DNA from: Flavobacterium psychrophilum
GTDB taxonomy: Bacteria; Bacteroidota; Bacteroidia; Flavobacteriales; Flavobacteriaceae
Length of the DNA stretch: 33,509 bases
Assembly (NCBI GenBank): GCA_945874225.1
Contig: CAMCFT010000033.1
Coordinates: forward strand, 1-33,509
Direction of reading: 5' to 3'
Within the stretch, counting starts at the first letter, position 1. Each line of letters begins with the position of its first letter. A model generated the notes under the pieces. It was given only the letters and a program-made list of their open reading frames with translations, had not been told where the DNA came from and ran no database searches. The position numbers and the translations under genes were made by a program. Positions 1 to 8,135 of this stretch are shown in pieces.

Positions 1-24
1 AGCTTGATTTTTATTCTACCTACA

Positions 25-159
25 TTTAGCTCCTAACGGAGCATACCTCGTAGAGGTTAAATATTGGTAGCAAGACAGTTATAAATCGCAAATTTGTCCT
101 GTAGGGACTATACTTTGATTTTATCGGACAACAATGATAAATAATCCGCAAATCTGCGG
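25..159. repeat. Array of short hairpin repeats
   Basis: Four small perfect inverted repeats follow one another. They are GCTCC-taac-GGAGC (29-42), ACCTC-gta-GAGGT (45-57), GTCC-tgtag-GGAC (96-108) and CCGCA-aatc-TGCGG (146-159). The first three share a CCT...AGG-like core, as expected of a dispersed short-hairpin repeat family. No convincing gene lies here; the minus-strand reading frame over 26-295 is explained by the repeat. Confidence 0.5.
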
Positions 160-171
160 TTGATTTTTTTT
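146..171 (+). terminator. Possible intrinsic terminator
   Basis: A 5-bp G+C-rich stem (CCGCA/TGCGG, loop AATC) is followed, after TTGA, by a run of eight T. It could end a plus-strand gene lying left of the window. The four bases between stem and T-run make it a weak candidate. Confidence 0.3.
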
Positions 172-290
172 CTCTTACCACTTTGCATACTTTTAGTTTG
201 CTGCAGGGTATTGCGCAGCAACTTAAAATAATTAAAAAATAGAGAGCGAACCATTTTGAATAATTGACATAATATTGAAATCTAGATTTA

Positions 291-494
291 CCCAATTTTC
301 TTAATGATTCTTAATGTCTTAATGGTTAAAAAAATGGAATAGTAGTAGTACACCCATTAGCACCTATAAAAGAGTTTTTTGTGAGGCCCAAGATTACGAT
401 TCCAAAACAGCTCTGCCACCCATTTGAAACCCAGAAAAACCAGTCAAATGTATCTGTCCCAATTTTCTTAATGATTCTTAATGCCTTAATGGTT
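291..494. repeat. Degenerate ~167-bp duplication upstream of eno
   Basis: A 37-bp segment at 291-327, beginning CCCAATTTTC, recurs at 458-494 with one mismatch (TGTCTT versus TGCCTT). The sequence after each copy is also related: both carry an A-rich stretch, then ACCTATAA, a T-run and GCCCA. The ~600 bp upstream of eno therefore contain a decayed tandem duplication. I see no coding potential. Confidence 0.55.
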
Positions 495-650
495 TAAAGA
501 TAAAATAGTAAGGTGTCAAAATACCACAATAAGAACCTATAATAGAAGTTTTTTTAAGTGAAATTGCCCAAGCCCTTTCTATTTATGACATTATAACGTT
601 TTCGTTAATAACATTAATCGTTTTTGAACTAGCGTTAATTATAGAAATAA

Positions 651-1985
<1,335 letters not shown>

Positions 1986-2010
1986 AATAAAATAGTGCAA
2001 TTATAATACA

Positions 2011-2046
2011 AATAGCCTTCCGCTGATGTGGAGGGCTATTTTTTTT
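2011..2046 (+). terminator. Intrinsic terminator of eno
   Basis: A 13-bp stem (AATAGCCTTCCGC with GTGGAGGGCTATT, two G-U wobbles, TGAT loop) runs directly into eight T. It begins 25 bp after the eno stop codon. Confidence 0.88.
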
Positions 2047-2099
2047 GAATTTTTATTAATTTTGTAACAAATGTGACTTTCTATTAGCGTAAATTTTCT

Positions 2100-2107
2100 T
2101 AATTTTG
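2100..2107 (+). promoter_or_regulatory. -7 promoter box for gltA
   Basis: TAATTTTG matches TAnnTTTG. Its TTG is the in-frame alternative start codon at 2105, so transcription probably begins after that TTG. The ATG at 2135 is therefore the better start. A second match, TAATTTTG, lies at 2057-2064. Confidence 0.6.
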
Positions 2108-2134
2108 AAGAAATTAAATAATTTAATAGTAATT

Positions 2135-3418
2135 ATGTCAAAAGTAGCAACATTAGAAATTGATGGCAAAAAATACGAGTTTCCTATAATTGTCGGAACG
2201 GAGAACGAAGTAGGGATTGACATCAATAAATTACGTGATTTGTCAGGGGCAATCACTTTAGATCCGGGATTTAAAAATTCAGGTGCCTGTACCAGCGAAA
2301 TCACTTTTTTGGACGGAGAAGAAGGAATTTTACGTTACAGAGGATACTCCATTGAAGAATTAGCAGACAAAGCAGATTTTCTTGAAGTATGCTATTTGTT
2401 AATCTTTGGAGAATTGCCTACTAAAGAACAAATGGTCGAATTCGAAACTCATATTAGAAAATACACTCTGGTCAATGAGGAAATGAAAAGCATCATTGAC
2501 GGCTTTCCAAAAACCGCCCACCCAATGGGAGTTTTGTCCGCCTTGACAAGTGCCTTGACTGCCTTCAACCCGAAAGCCGTAAATCCGGATAATAAAAAAG
2601 ATTTGTATGAAGCAGTATGCAAAACACTGGGAAAATTTCTTGTTATTGCTACCTGGACCTATAGAAAAAGCATGGGCTATCCTTTGAATTATTACGATAA
2701 CACTATAGGATACGTTGAGAATTTTATGCAATTGATGTTTAAATTGCCAACAGAGCCTTATAAAGCTAATCCTGTAATTGTAGAAGCATTAGATAAATTG
2801 TTTATCCTTCACGCTGACCACGAACAAAACTGTTCTACCTCGACAGTGAGAATGGTGGGTTCTTCTCACGCAGGATTATTTGCTTCAGTTTCTTCCGGAG
2901 TTTCTGCCCTTTGGGGACCGCTTCACGGAGGAGCAAATCAGGCTGTTCTCGAAATGTTGGAAGAAATTCACGCCAACGGTGGGGATGCCGATAAATATAT
3001 GGAGAAAGCCAAAGACAAAAACGATCCTTTCAGACTGATGGGTTTTGGACACAGAGTCTATAAAAATTTCGATCCAAGAGCTAAAATTATCAAAAAAGCA
3101 GCGGATGAGGTTTTAAAAACATTAGGTGTTGAAGATCCGATTTTGGACATTGCCAAAAAATTAGAAGCCGCCGCCTTGGTCGATGAGTATTTTGTATCCA
3201 GAAAACTATATCCGAATGTCGATTTCTATTCCGGAATTATTTACCGTGCTTTGGGAATCCCAACGGATATGTTTACCGTAATGTTCGCCATAGGACGTTT
3301 ACCGGGATGGATTGCACAATGGAAAGAAATGCGAGAAAAGAAAGAGCCTATCGGAAGACCAAGACAGATTTATACTGGCTATGGACTGAGGGATTTTGTT
3401 CCTTCGGACAAACGTTAA
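2135..3418 (+). CDS. gltA: Citrate synthase, hexameric type II
   Basis: Condenses acetyl-CoA with oxaloacetate at the entry to the TCA cycle. From the ATG at 2135 the protein is 427 residues, the same length as E. coli GltA. The catalytic residues fall where expected: His264 in GPLHGGAN, His306 in the signature GFGHRVYKNFDPR, and Asp363 in NVDFYSG. The N-terminal strand-rich domain (LEIDGKKYEFPIIVGTE) is typical of the NADH-regulated hexameric type rather than the short dimeric type. An in-frame TTG at 2105 would add ten residues but overlaps the -7 box, so I reject it. Followed by a strong terminator. Confidence 0.97.
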   Translation: MSKVATLEIDGKKYEFPIIVGTENEVGIDINKLRDLSGAITLDPGFKNSGACTSEITFLDGEEGILRYRGYSIEELADKADFLEVCYLLIFGELPTKEQMVEFETHIRKYTLVNEEMKSIIDGFPKTAHPMGVLSALTSALTAFNPKAVNPDNKKDLYEAVCKTLGKFLVIATWTYRKSMGYPLNYYDNTIGYVENFMQLMFKLPTEPYKANPVIVEALDKLFILHADHEQNCSTSTVRMVGSSHAGLFASVSSGVSALWGPLHGGANQAVLEMLEEIHANGGDADKYMEKAKDKNDPFRLMGFGHRVYKNFDPRAKIIKKAADEVLKTLGVEDPILDIAKKLEAAALVDEYFVSRKLYPNVDFYSGIIYRALGIPTDMFTVMFAIGRLPGWIAQWKEMREKKEPIGRPRQIYTGYGLRDFVPSDKR

Positions 3419-3423
3419 AATTT

Positions 3424-3454
3424 AAAGCTCTCTGCCGCGGCAGGGAGCTTTTTT
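3424..3454 (+). terminator. Intrinsic terminator of gltA
   Basis: A 13-bp stem (AAAGCTCTCTGCC with GGCAGGGAGCTTT, one G-U wobble) closes on a GC dinucleotide and is followed by T's. It starts six bases after the stop codon. Confidence 0.88.
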
Positions 3455-3455
3455 G

Positions 3456-3463
3456 TATATTTG
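3456..3463 (+). promoter_or_regulatory. -7 promoter box for the toxin-antitoxin pair
   Basis: TATATTTG matches TAnnTTTG and lies two bases after the gltA terminator, 20 bp before the antitoxin ATG at 3483. No good -33 TTG precedes it because the terminator occupies that place. Confidence 0.45.
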
Positions 3464-3482
3464 ATATTTAAAATTGTATACG

Positions 3483-3734
3483 ATGGATATTTCTGCTACA
3501 AAATTAGAATTAATAGAATTGCTTTTGCGTACAAAAAAAGATATTGTATTGGAAAAAGTGAGAGAAATTTTAGAAAACCAAAGCGAAGAAGTTGTTGGCT
3601 ATTCCGTTCTTGGAGAGCCGTTAAATGAAAATTCATACAATCAAAAACTTCAAAAATCAGAGGAAGACCTTAAAAACGGAAATGTAATATCTCAAATTGA
3701 TTTAAAGAAAAAATATAATATTGAAAAGGAGTGA
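3483..3734 (+). CDS. Putative antitoxin of a type II pair
   Basis: Small acidic/charged protein of 83 residues from the ATG at 3483. A TTG nine bases upstream is less likely because it is so close to the -7 box. The N-terminal part (about residues 1-32) is predicted helical, and the C-terminal part is charged (SEEDLKNGN...KKKYNIEKE), as expected of antitoxins that bind their toxin with a C-terminal tail. The phrase VVGYSVLGEPLN resembles small antitoxins encoded next to ParE/RelE-type toxins in Bacteroidota. It overlaps the next gene by 14 bp, so the two are co-translated. The DNA-binding fold is not obvious from sequence; the role rests mainly on gene order. Confidence 0.65.
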   Translation: MDISATKLELIELLLRTKKDIVLEKVREILENQSEEVVGYSVLGEPLNENSYNQKLQKSEEDLKNGNVISQIDLKKKYNIEKE

Positions 3735-4026
3735 TTTCGATCTCATTTGGACTTTGGAGGCCGAAAATGATTTAGACGCTATTTATGATTTTTACTTGAT
3801 AGTTTCAGAAAAAGTAGCATTAAAAATAATAATCGAAATAATTTTTGAAGCTGATAAAATAATATTTTCTGAAGAGTTTCTGGTTGATGATATTAATCCA
3901 AATTACAGAAGGATAATTGTAAGGCATTTTAAAATCTTATACAGGAAGGTTAAAAACCAAATAGTAGTATTTGCGATTTTTGATTGCAAACAAAGCCCGG
4001 CAAAACTCAAAAAATTAAAAAGATAA
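3721..4026 (+). CDS. ParE/RelE-superfamily toxin
   Basis: 101-residue basic protein. The ParE-type pattern is visible: WTLEAENDLDAIYDFY near the N terminus (helical hairpin), NYRRIIVRHFKILYRKV (about 61-77), then the strand VVFAIFDCKQSPAKL. ParE toxins target gyrase and RelE toxins cleave mRNA on the ribosome. The R...Y...V strand pattern and the final FD...P-L fit the general superfamily, but I cannot decide the target. The only in-frame start is TTG at 3721, inside the antitoxin gene, which fits translational coupling. A terminator follows at 4046. Confidence 0.8.
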   Translation: MKRSDFDLIWTLEAENDLDAIYDFYLIVSEKVALKIIIEIIFEADKIIFSEEFLVDDINPNYRRIIVRHFKILYRKVKNQIVVFAIFDCKQSPAKLKKLKR

Positions 4027-4045
4027 AACGTTAAAATATTTTTAG

Positions 4046-4074
4046 AAAGCCACGCAAAATGCGGGGCTTTTTTT
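4046..4074 (+). terminator. Intrinsic terminator of the toxin-antitoxin pair
   Basis: A stem of AAAGCC/GGCTTT plus CGCA/TGCG (one A-G mismatch, AAA loop) is followed by a T-run. It starts 20 bp after the toxin stop codon. Confidence 0.8.
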
Positions 4075-4081
4075 ATCTTTG
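4074..4081 (+). promoter_or_regulatory. -7 promoter box for the arginine-deiminase-like gene
   Basis: TATCTTTG matches TAnnTTTG and overlaps the last T of the preceding terminator. The TTG at 4079, an in-frame possible start, is part of this box, so the ATG at 4103 is preferred. Confidence 0.5.
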
Positions 4082-4102
4082 ACAAAAGACGAATCAAAAA
4101 CT

Positions 4103-5017
4103 ATGCTGGGACTAAACATAAAAAATGAAACTTCAAGACTGCGAGCAGTTGTTTTGGGTACTGCAATTAATAACGGGCCCACACCATCAATTGAAGAAGC
4201 GTATGACCCCAAATCATTGGAACATATCCTAGCGGGAACGTACCCAAAAGAAGAAGATATGGTACTTGAAATGGAGGCTTTTGACCAGGTTTTCAAAAAA
4301 TATGATATTGTCGTTTTTCGCCCCGAAATAATAGAAAATTACAATCAGATCTTCGTGAGAGACATTGGTTTTGTTATTGAAGATGTCTTTATTAAATCCA
4401 ATATTTTACCGGACAGAGAGCGAGAATTAGACGCCATTCAATATATAATTGACCAGATTCATACGGCTAAAGTTGTTCGTCCGCCCGAAGAAGTTCATAT
4501 AGAAGGAGGCGACGTGATGTTGTGGAAGGATTACATTTTTATTGGAACCTACAAAGGCAGTGATTACAAAGATTATATTACTGCAAGGACAAACACACAA
4601 GGGGTACAATACATTCGGGACTTATTTCCCAACAAGACAGTAAAGGAATTCGATTTGCTAAAATCAAAAATAGAAGCTCGGGACAATGCCCTGCATTTGG
4701 ATTGTTGTTTTCAGCCTGTGGGCGAAAACAAAGGAATAATTTACAAAAGAGGATTCCGAGAAGAAGCCGATTATCTTTTTTTAGTGAACCTTTTTGGATA
4801 TGAAAACCTCTTTCATATCAGCAGAAAAGAAATGTATCATATGAATTCCAATATTTTTTCTATAGATACCAATGTCGTAGTTTCAGAAAAAAAATTCAAG
4901 CGGCTCAACACTTGGCTGCGAGACCAGGGTTTTACCGTGGAAGAAATTCCCTATGCCCAAATTGCCAAACAGGAAGGATTATTGCGATGTTCCACCTTGC
5001 CGTTAATTAGAGATTAA
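4103..5017 (+). CDS. Arginine deiminase / amidinotransferase superfamily hydrolase
   Basis: A 304-residue enzyme of the guanidine-modifying superfamily (arginine deiminase, dimethylarginine dimethylaminohydrolase, amidinotransferase), expected to hydrolyse a guanidino group through a Cys thioester. Visible active-site elements: FVRD (84-87), HIEGGD (132-137) with Glu134 and Asp137, HLDCCF (198-203) with His198, and the C-terminal RCSTLPLIRD with Cys296. The HLD...RC-S-P arrangement resembles arginine deiminase more than amidinotransferase. It is shorter than classical ~410-residue arginine deiminases, so the exact substrate is open. The start is the ATG at 4103; the upstream TTG lies in the promoter. 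It sits beside ctlX, separated by a 157-bp repeat-filled gap, which suggests shared work on arginine or citrulline. Confidence 0.85.
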   Translation: MLGLNIKNETSRLRAVVLGTAINNGPTPSIEEAYDPKSLEHILAGTYPKEEDMVLEMEAFDQVFKKYDIVVFRPEIIENYNQIFVRDIGFVIEDVFIKSNILPDRERELDAIQYIIDQIHTAKVVRPPEEVHIEGGDVMLWKDYIFIGTYKGSDYKDYITARTNTQGVQYIRDLFPNKTVKEFDLLKSKIEARDNALHLDCCFQPVGENKGIIYKRGFREEADYLFLVNLFGYENLFHISRKEMYHMNSNIFSIDTNVVVSEKKFKRLNTWLRDQGFTVEEIPYAQIAKQEGLLRCSTLPLIRD

Positions 5018-5025
5018 ATTTTTTC

Positions 5026-5124
5026 GTAGAGACGCACCACGGTAGAGACGCACGGTAGAGACGCACAGTAGAGACGCCCCACGGTAGAGACGCACAGTAG
5101 AGACGCACTGCAGTGCGTCTCTAC
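5026..5124. repeat. GTAGAGACGCAC tandem array ending in a perfect palindrome
   Basis: The 12-bp unit GTAGAGACGCAC occurs six times as direct repeats (starts at 5026, 5042, 5055, 5068, 5084 and 5097; the fourth ends CCC). The last unit and one inverted copy (5113-5124) form a perfect 28-bp palindrome at 5097-5124, centred on CTGCAG. A GAAC/CGAA tetranucleotide stretch follows to about 5147. The palindrome is not followed by a T-run, so it is not an obvious terminator. Confidence 0.85.
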
Positions 5125-5174
5125 GAACGAACGAACGTACGAACGAAATAAACAAATAAATACATAAAAAATAT

Positions 5175-6110
5175 ATGAACCAAACAACAAATTCCATTTT
5201 AATGATTCGCCCCGTGGCGTTTCGGATGAACGAACAAACTGCTGTAAACAATTACTACCAAAAGGTCTTGGACGGCTTGTCAAAGGAAACTGTGAATGCC
5301 AAAGCGCAACAAGAATTTGATGCTTTGGTGCAAAAACTTCGAATGGTAGGAGTCAATGTTATCGTGGTTGATGACACCCTGACTCCGGACACACCAGACA
5401 GTATTTTTCCGAATAACTGGATTTCCTTTCACGAAAATGGAGATGTGGTTTTGTATCCTATGTTTGCCGAAAACCGCAGGGAGGAACGCCGCGAAGACAT
5501 TCTGGATATTCTCGAAGACAATGGGTTTGTCATTAACGAAATCATGGATTATACTTCGGCCGAAGAAGATGGATTCTATCTCGAAGGTACAGGAAGTTTA
5601 GTATTAGACAGAGAAAACAGCAAAGCCTATTGCGCCTTGTCACCTCGCGCAGATGAAGAACTGTTCATTGAATTCTGTGAAGATTTCGAATATTCTCCCG
5701 TGATCTTCGAAGCTTTTCAAACGGTAGCTGGAGAACGAAAACTCATTTATCATACGAATGTGATGATGTGTATTGGCGAAACCTTTGCTGTAATTTGTGC
5801 CGATTGTATCGATGATAAGAAGGAGCGAAAAATGGTTATAGATAGTTTGAGAGGTGACGAAAAAGAAATCATTTTGATTACTGAGGCTCAAGTCAATAAT
5901 TTTGCCGGAAATATGCTGGAACTAAAAGGAGCAGATGACAGACGTTATTTGGTAATGAGTAACTCAGCCCATCAGAGTTTGACCAAAAAGCAAATTGCTC
6001 AACTTGAAGAACATGTAACTATTCTGAGTTCCAGTCTCGATACCATCGAAGCCTGCGGCGGAGGAAGTGCCCGATGTATGATGGCAGAAATTTTCTTGCC
6101 AAAAGAATAA
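5175..6110 (+). CDS. ctlX: Citrulline/arginine-utilisation hydrolase CtlX
   Basis: A 311-residue member of the amidinotransferase/arginine deiminase superfamily that matches what I know of the CtlX family. Visible features: ILMIRPVAFRMNEQTAVNNYY at the N terminus, DSIFPNNW (75-82), LEGTGSLVLDR (136-146, carrying the acidic active-site residue), YHTNVMMCIG (192-201, catalytic His193) and SARCMMAEIF (298-307, nucleophile Cys301). It probably acts with the enzyme encoded just upstream in cytosolic arginine/citrulline metabolism. No -7 box is seen in the gap, so read-through from the upstream gene is likely. The ATG at 5175 places the conserved first strand correctly. Confidence 0.88.
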   Translation: MNQTTNSILMIRPVAFRMNEQTAVNNYYQKVLDGLSKETVNAKAQQEFDALVQKLRMVGVNVIVVDDTLTPDTPDSIFPNNWISFHENGDVVLYPMFAENRREERREDILDILEDNGFVINEIMDYTSAEEDGFYLEGTGSLVLDRENSKAYCALSPRADEELFIEFCEDFEYSPVIFEAFQTVAGERKLIYHTNVMMCIGETFAVICADCIDDKKERKMVIDSLRGDEKEIILITEAQVNNFAGNMLELKGADDRRYLVMSNSAHQSLTKKQIAQLEEHVTILSSSLDTIEACGGGSARCMMAEIFLPKE

Positions 6111-6172
6111 TAATTTAGTTTTCTATAAATAAGTTATAAGTAACGTTCGTATGTTCGAGGCATAATTTTTTT

Positions 6173-6460
6173 ACGAAAAAGCAATATAAAATAACAAATA
6201 AAAAATACTTGTCGGAAGGCACCGCCCATTGACTGTGGCAGCCGGGTACCGGCTTTTCGAAAATTCTGAAAAAATCAAACGCTGTTTGACCCCGAAAGCT
6301 TTCGGGGGAGTTTGTTTGATTTCAGAATTGAGAAAATAGCGGGTCGGCGAACAGTCTAGGGCTAGACTTTTTTGTTTCTTTTTTGGGCGATGCAAAAAAG
6401 AAAAACAGCAATTAAAAACACATTATTCTATCATTTGTAGCTTTTTAATTAAAACACAAC
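6173..6460. repeat. H element, copy 1 (multi-hairpin dispersed repeat)
   Basis: First of three near-identical ~290-bp copies. In plus-strand order it holds an A-rich leader; a 66-bp imperfect inverted repeat (6263-6328) centred on the perfect 18-bp palindrome CCCCGAAAGCTTTCGGGG (6290-6307); a terminator-like hairpin AGTCTA-GGGC-TAGACT followed by T6 (6353-6373); and an 11-bp perfect inverted repeat TTTCTTTTTTG/CAAAAAAGAAA (6375-6403). A minus-strand reading frame runs through it, but differences between copies are nearly all amino-acid changing, so I read it as a structured non-coding element. A related tail continues to about 6555. Confidence 0.85.
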
Positions 6461-6620
6461 ACTCCTTTTATATATATAATTGTTATTCAATAAATTAATA
6501 GAGAAAGTAAATGATAGGATAGCCATACCGGCCAAAAGATAGAACCCAACCCTCCCATAACTATAAAAATCCGCGTTCATCCGTATAATCTGTGGCCCAT
6601 CAACCAACACCCATTCCCCT

Positions 6621-6646
6621 GTCATTGCGAGTGTAACGCGGCAATC
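6621..6646. repeat. R1 palindromic repeat
   Basis: R1 repeat with arms GTCATTGC and GCAATC around GAGTGTAACGCG. It lies in the context CCCATTCCCC...TGGGGTCAGGGG, as do the copies near 32,690 and 32,900. The flanking C-run and G-run can extend the stem. Confidence 0.75.
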
Positions 6647-6674
6647 TGGGGTCAGGGGCCCAACCACCACCCTC

Positions 6675-6977
6675 AAGCAAACTTGTTATTGGCGAAAAAG
6701 CAATATAAAATAACAAATAAAAAATACTTGTCGAAAGGCACCGCCCATTGACTGTGGCAGCCGGGTACCCGCTTTTCGAAAATTCTGAAAAAATCAAACG
6801 CTGTTTGACCCCGAAAGCTTTCGGGGGAGTTTGTTTGATTTCAGAATTGAGGAAATAGCGGGTCGGCGAACAGTCTAGGGCTAGACTTTTTTGTTTCTTT
6901 TTTGGGCGATGCAAAAAAGAAAAATAACAATTAAAAACACATAATTCTATCATAAGTAGAATTTCAATTAAAATGCA
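6675..6977. repeat. H element, copy 2
   Basis: Same order of hairpins as copy 1: 18-bp CCCCGAAAGCTTTCGGGG core near 6809-6826, AGTCTA...TAGACT with T-run near 6872-6892, and the 11-bp TTTCTTTTTTG/CAAAAAAGAAA pair. It starts with AAGCAAACTTGTTATTG, shared with copy 3 but not seen in copy 1, and lies 3' of an R1 repeat as copy 3 does. Only a few bases differ from copy 1 across the core. Confidence 0.85.
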
Positions 6978-7066
6978 ATGATGTTTTTTTTTCTTATAAT
7001 TGTATTCTGTTATTTAACTAATTAATAAAAAGTTAATGGCGTATTTTTTCTGTAGTAGAAGGAAAT

Positions 7067-7093
7067 AAAAAAAGCCTGTCTGCCACAGGCAGG
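7067..7093 (-). terminator. Minus-strand terminator-like hairpin
   Basis: CCTGTCTG-CCA-CAGGCAGG forms an 8-bp stem (one wobble). Read on the minus strand it is followed by seven T. No convincing minus-strand gene precedes it, so it may be a relic or a repeat. Confidence 0.3.
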
Positions 7094-7242
7094 TATTGAG
7101 AACCATTTTTACAATAATTTTCATGTTCTCGATACCATTCACCCAAAAGCGGAACCACACCAACAGGCAAAATATTAGCATCACAACCAACACCTTACTA
7201 ATCTTAATTTCATAAGGATTCAAAAAATCAACTACAAAATCG

Positions 7243-7250
7243 TACTTTTG
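7243..7250 (+). promoter_or_regulatory. -7 box immediately upstream of the CoA-binding gene
   Basis: TACTTTTG matches TAnnTTTG but ends only four bases before the ATG at 7255. If it is used, the transcript would start at or next to the start codon (leaderless). No clear -33 TTG is seen. Confidence 0.35.
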
Positions 7251-7254
7251 CCAA

Positions 7255-7620
7255 ATGAAAAATAAAAAAACATTGGTTCTCGGCGCCAGCGCGAAACCAG
7301 ATCGATACGCTTACAAAGCCATTACCATGTTAGTTGAAAAAGGACATTCCGTTTTAGCTATTGGCCAAAATGCAGGGGAAGTGGCAGGAATAAAAATCCA
7401 AACCAAAGCCATTCCATTAAAAAACATCGATACTATCACTTTGTATTTGAACCCAACACGCCAACGTGATTATTACAATTACATCGTTGAATCAAAGCCA
7501 AAACGAGTTATTTTTAATCCCGGAACAGAGAATCCAGAGTTCTACCAATTATTGGAATTGAATAATATAAAAGCCGAAGTAGCCTGTACCTTGGTTTTAT
7601 TGACTACAAATCAGTATTAA
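7255..7620 (+). CDS. CoA-binding Rossmann-fold protein (YccU/CoA_binding_2 type)
   Basis: A 121-residue single-domain protein. It begins directly with a Rossmann strand-loop (KTLVLGASAKPDRYAYKAI), and the later motifs LYLNPTRQRDYY and VIFNPGTENPEF are typical of the small CoA-binding family represented by E. coli YccU. Its length is the usual one. The family binds a nucleotide such as CoA, but the physiological role is unknown. The first strand starts at residue 5, so no downstream start is acceptable; this matters because a -7 box lies just before the ATG. Repeats lie on both sides, and it does not look like part of an operon. Confidence 0.85.
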   Translation: MKNKKTLVLGASAKPDRYAYKAITMLVEKGHSVLAIGQNAGEVAGIKIQTKAIPLKNIDTITLYLNPTRQRDYYNYIVESKPKRVIFNPGTENPEFYQLLELNNIKAEVACTLVLLTTNQY

Positions 7621-7680
7621 TACTTAAGCTTTCGGCTTTTTAATGGCTGGAAGCCTAAAATTAATTCATTTATATTCATT

Positions 7681-8032
7681 TCTGTCGGTGCAAATCTGTT
7701 TAATCCTTGCATTGGCAAAGCAAATCTGCGTTTATCCGAGTACTGAATTAAATCTATTTCACACAAAACTCTTCTGTCGGTGCAAATCTGTTTAATCCTT
7801 GCATTGGCAAAGCTAATCTGCGTTTATCCGAGTACTGAATCAAATCTATTTCACACAAAACTCTTCTGTCGGTTCAAATCTGTTTAATCCGTTTTTCGAA
7901 AAGCGAATCTGCGTTTATCCGAGTACGGAATCAAATCTATTTCACACAAAACTCTTCTGTCGGTTCAAATCTGTTTAATCCGTTTTTCGCAAAGCGAATC
8001 TGCGTTTATCCGAGTACGGAATCAAATCTATA
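7681..8032. repeat. Four-copy ~92-bp tandem repeat
   Basis: Units start at TCTGTCGG at 7681, 7773, 7865 and 7956, giving periods of 92, 92 and 91 bp. Each unit holds CAAATCTGTTTAATCC, then AATCTGCGTTTATCCGAG, then TACxGAATxAAATCTATTTCACACAAAACTC-like sequence. Units 1-2 share CTTGCATTGGCAAAG, while units 3-4 share GTTTTTCG-AAAGCG, so two sub-types exist. A decayed related stretch reaches 8100. It fills the 515-bp gap between two convergent genes and holds no gene. Confidence 0.85.
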
Positions 8033-8135
8033 AATACTATGATGTTCGCACAAAACCCTTAGAATCAATGCAAATCCCTTTAATCCTTTTAATCTGTGGC
8101 CTATTATCAACTTTAGCCTGCTAATGGATTTGCAA

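Noticed and set aside
26..295. Minus-strand 89-codon frame at the left end
   Set aside because: It overlaps the hairpin array, has no family pattern and is rich in Cys/Tyr/Ile as random A/T-rich translation gives.
5026..5124. CRISPR array
   Set aside because: Repeat units are only 12 bp, spacers are one to four bases and no cas gene is present.
5003..5283. Minus-strand frames over the GTAGAGACGCAC array
   Set aside because: They are translations of the tandem repeat (repeated CVSTVRLYRGAS-like units) and overlap ctlX.
6171..6395. Minus-strand reading frames in the H elements (also 6600-6953 and 32968-33273)
   Set aside because: They are conserved only because the DNA repeat is conserved; differences are mostly amino-acid changing and the frame covers large hairpins.
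7014..7223. Minus-strand 69-codon hydrophobic frame upstream of the CoA-binding gene
   Set aside because: It contains a terminator-like hairpin in its middle and no recognisable family; hydrophobicity is expected from A/T-rich DNA.
7681..8032. CRISPR array or coding repeat
   Set aside because: The whole 92-bp unit is repeated without unique spacers, and no frame stays open through it.
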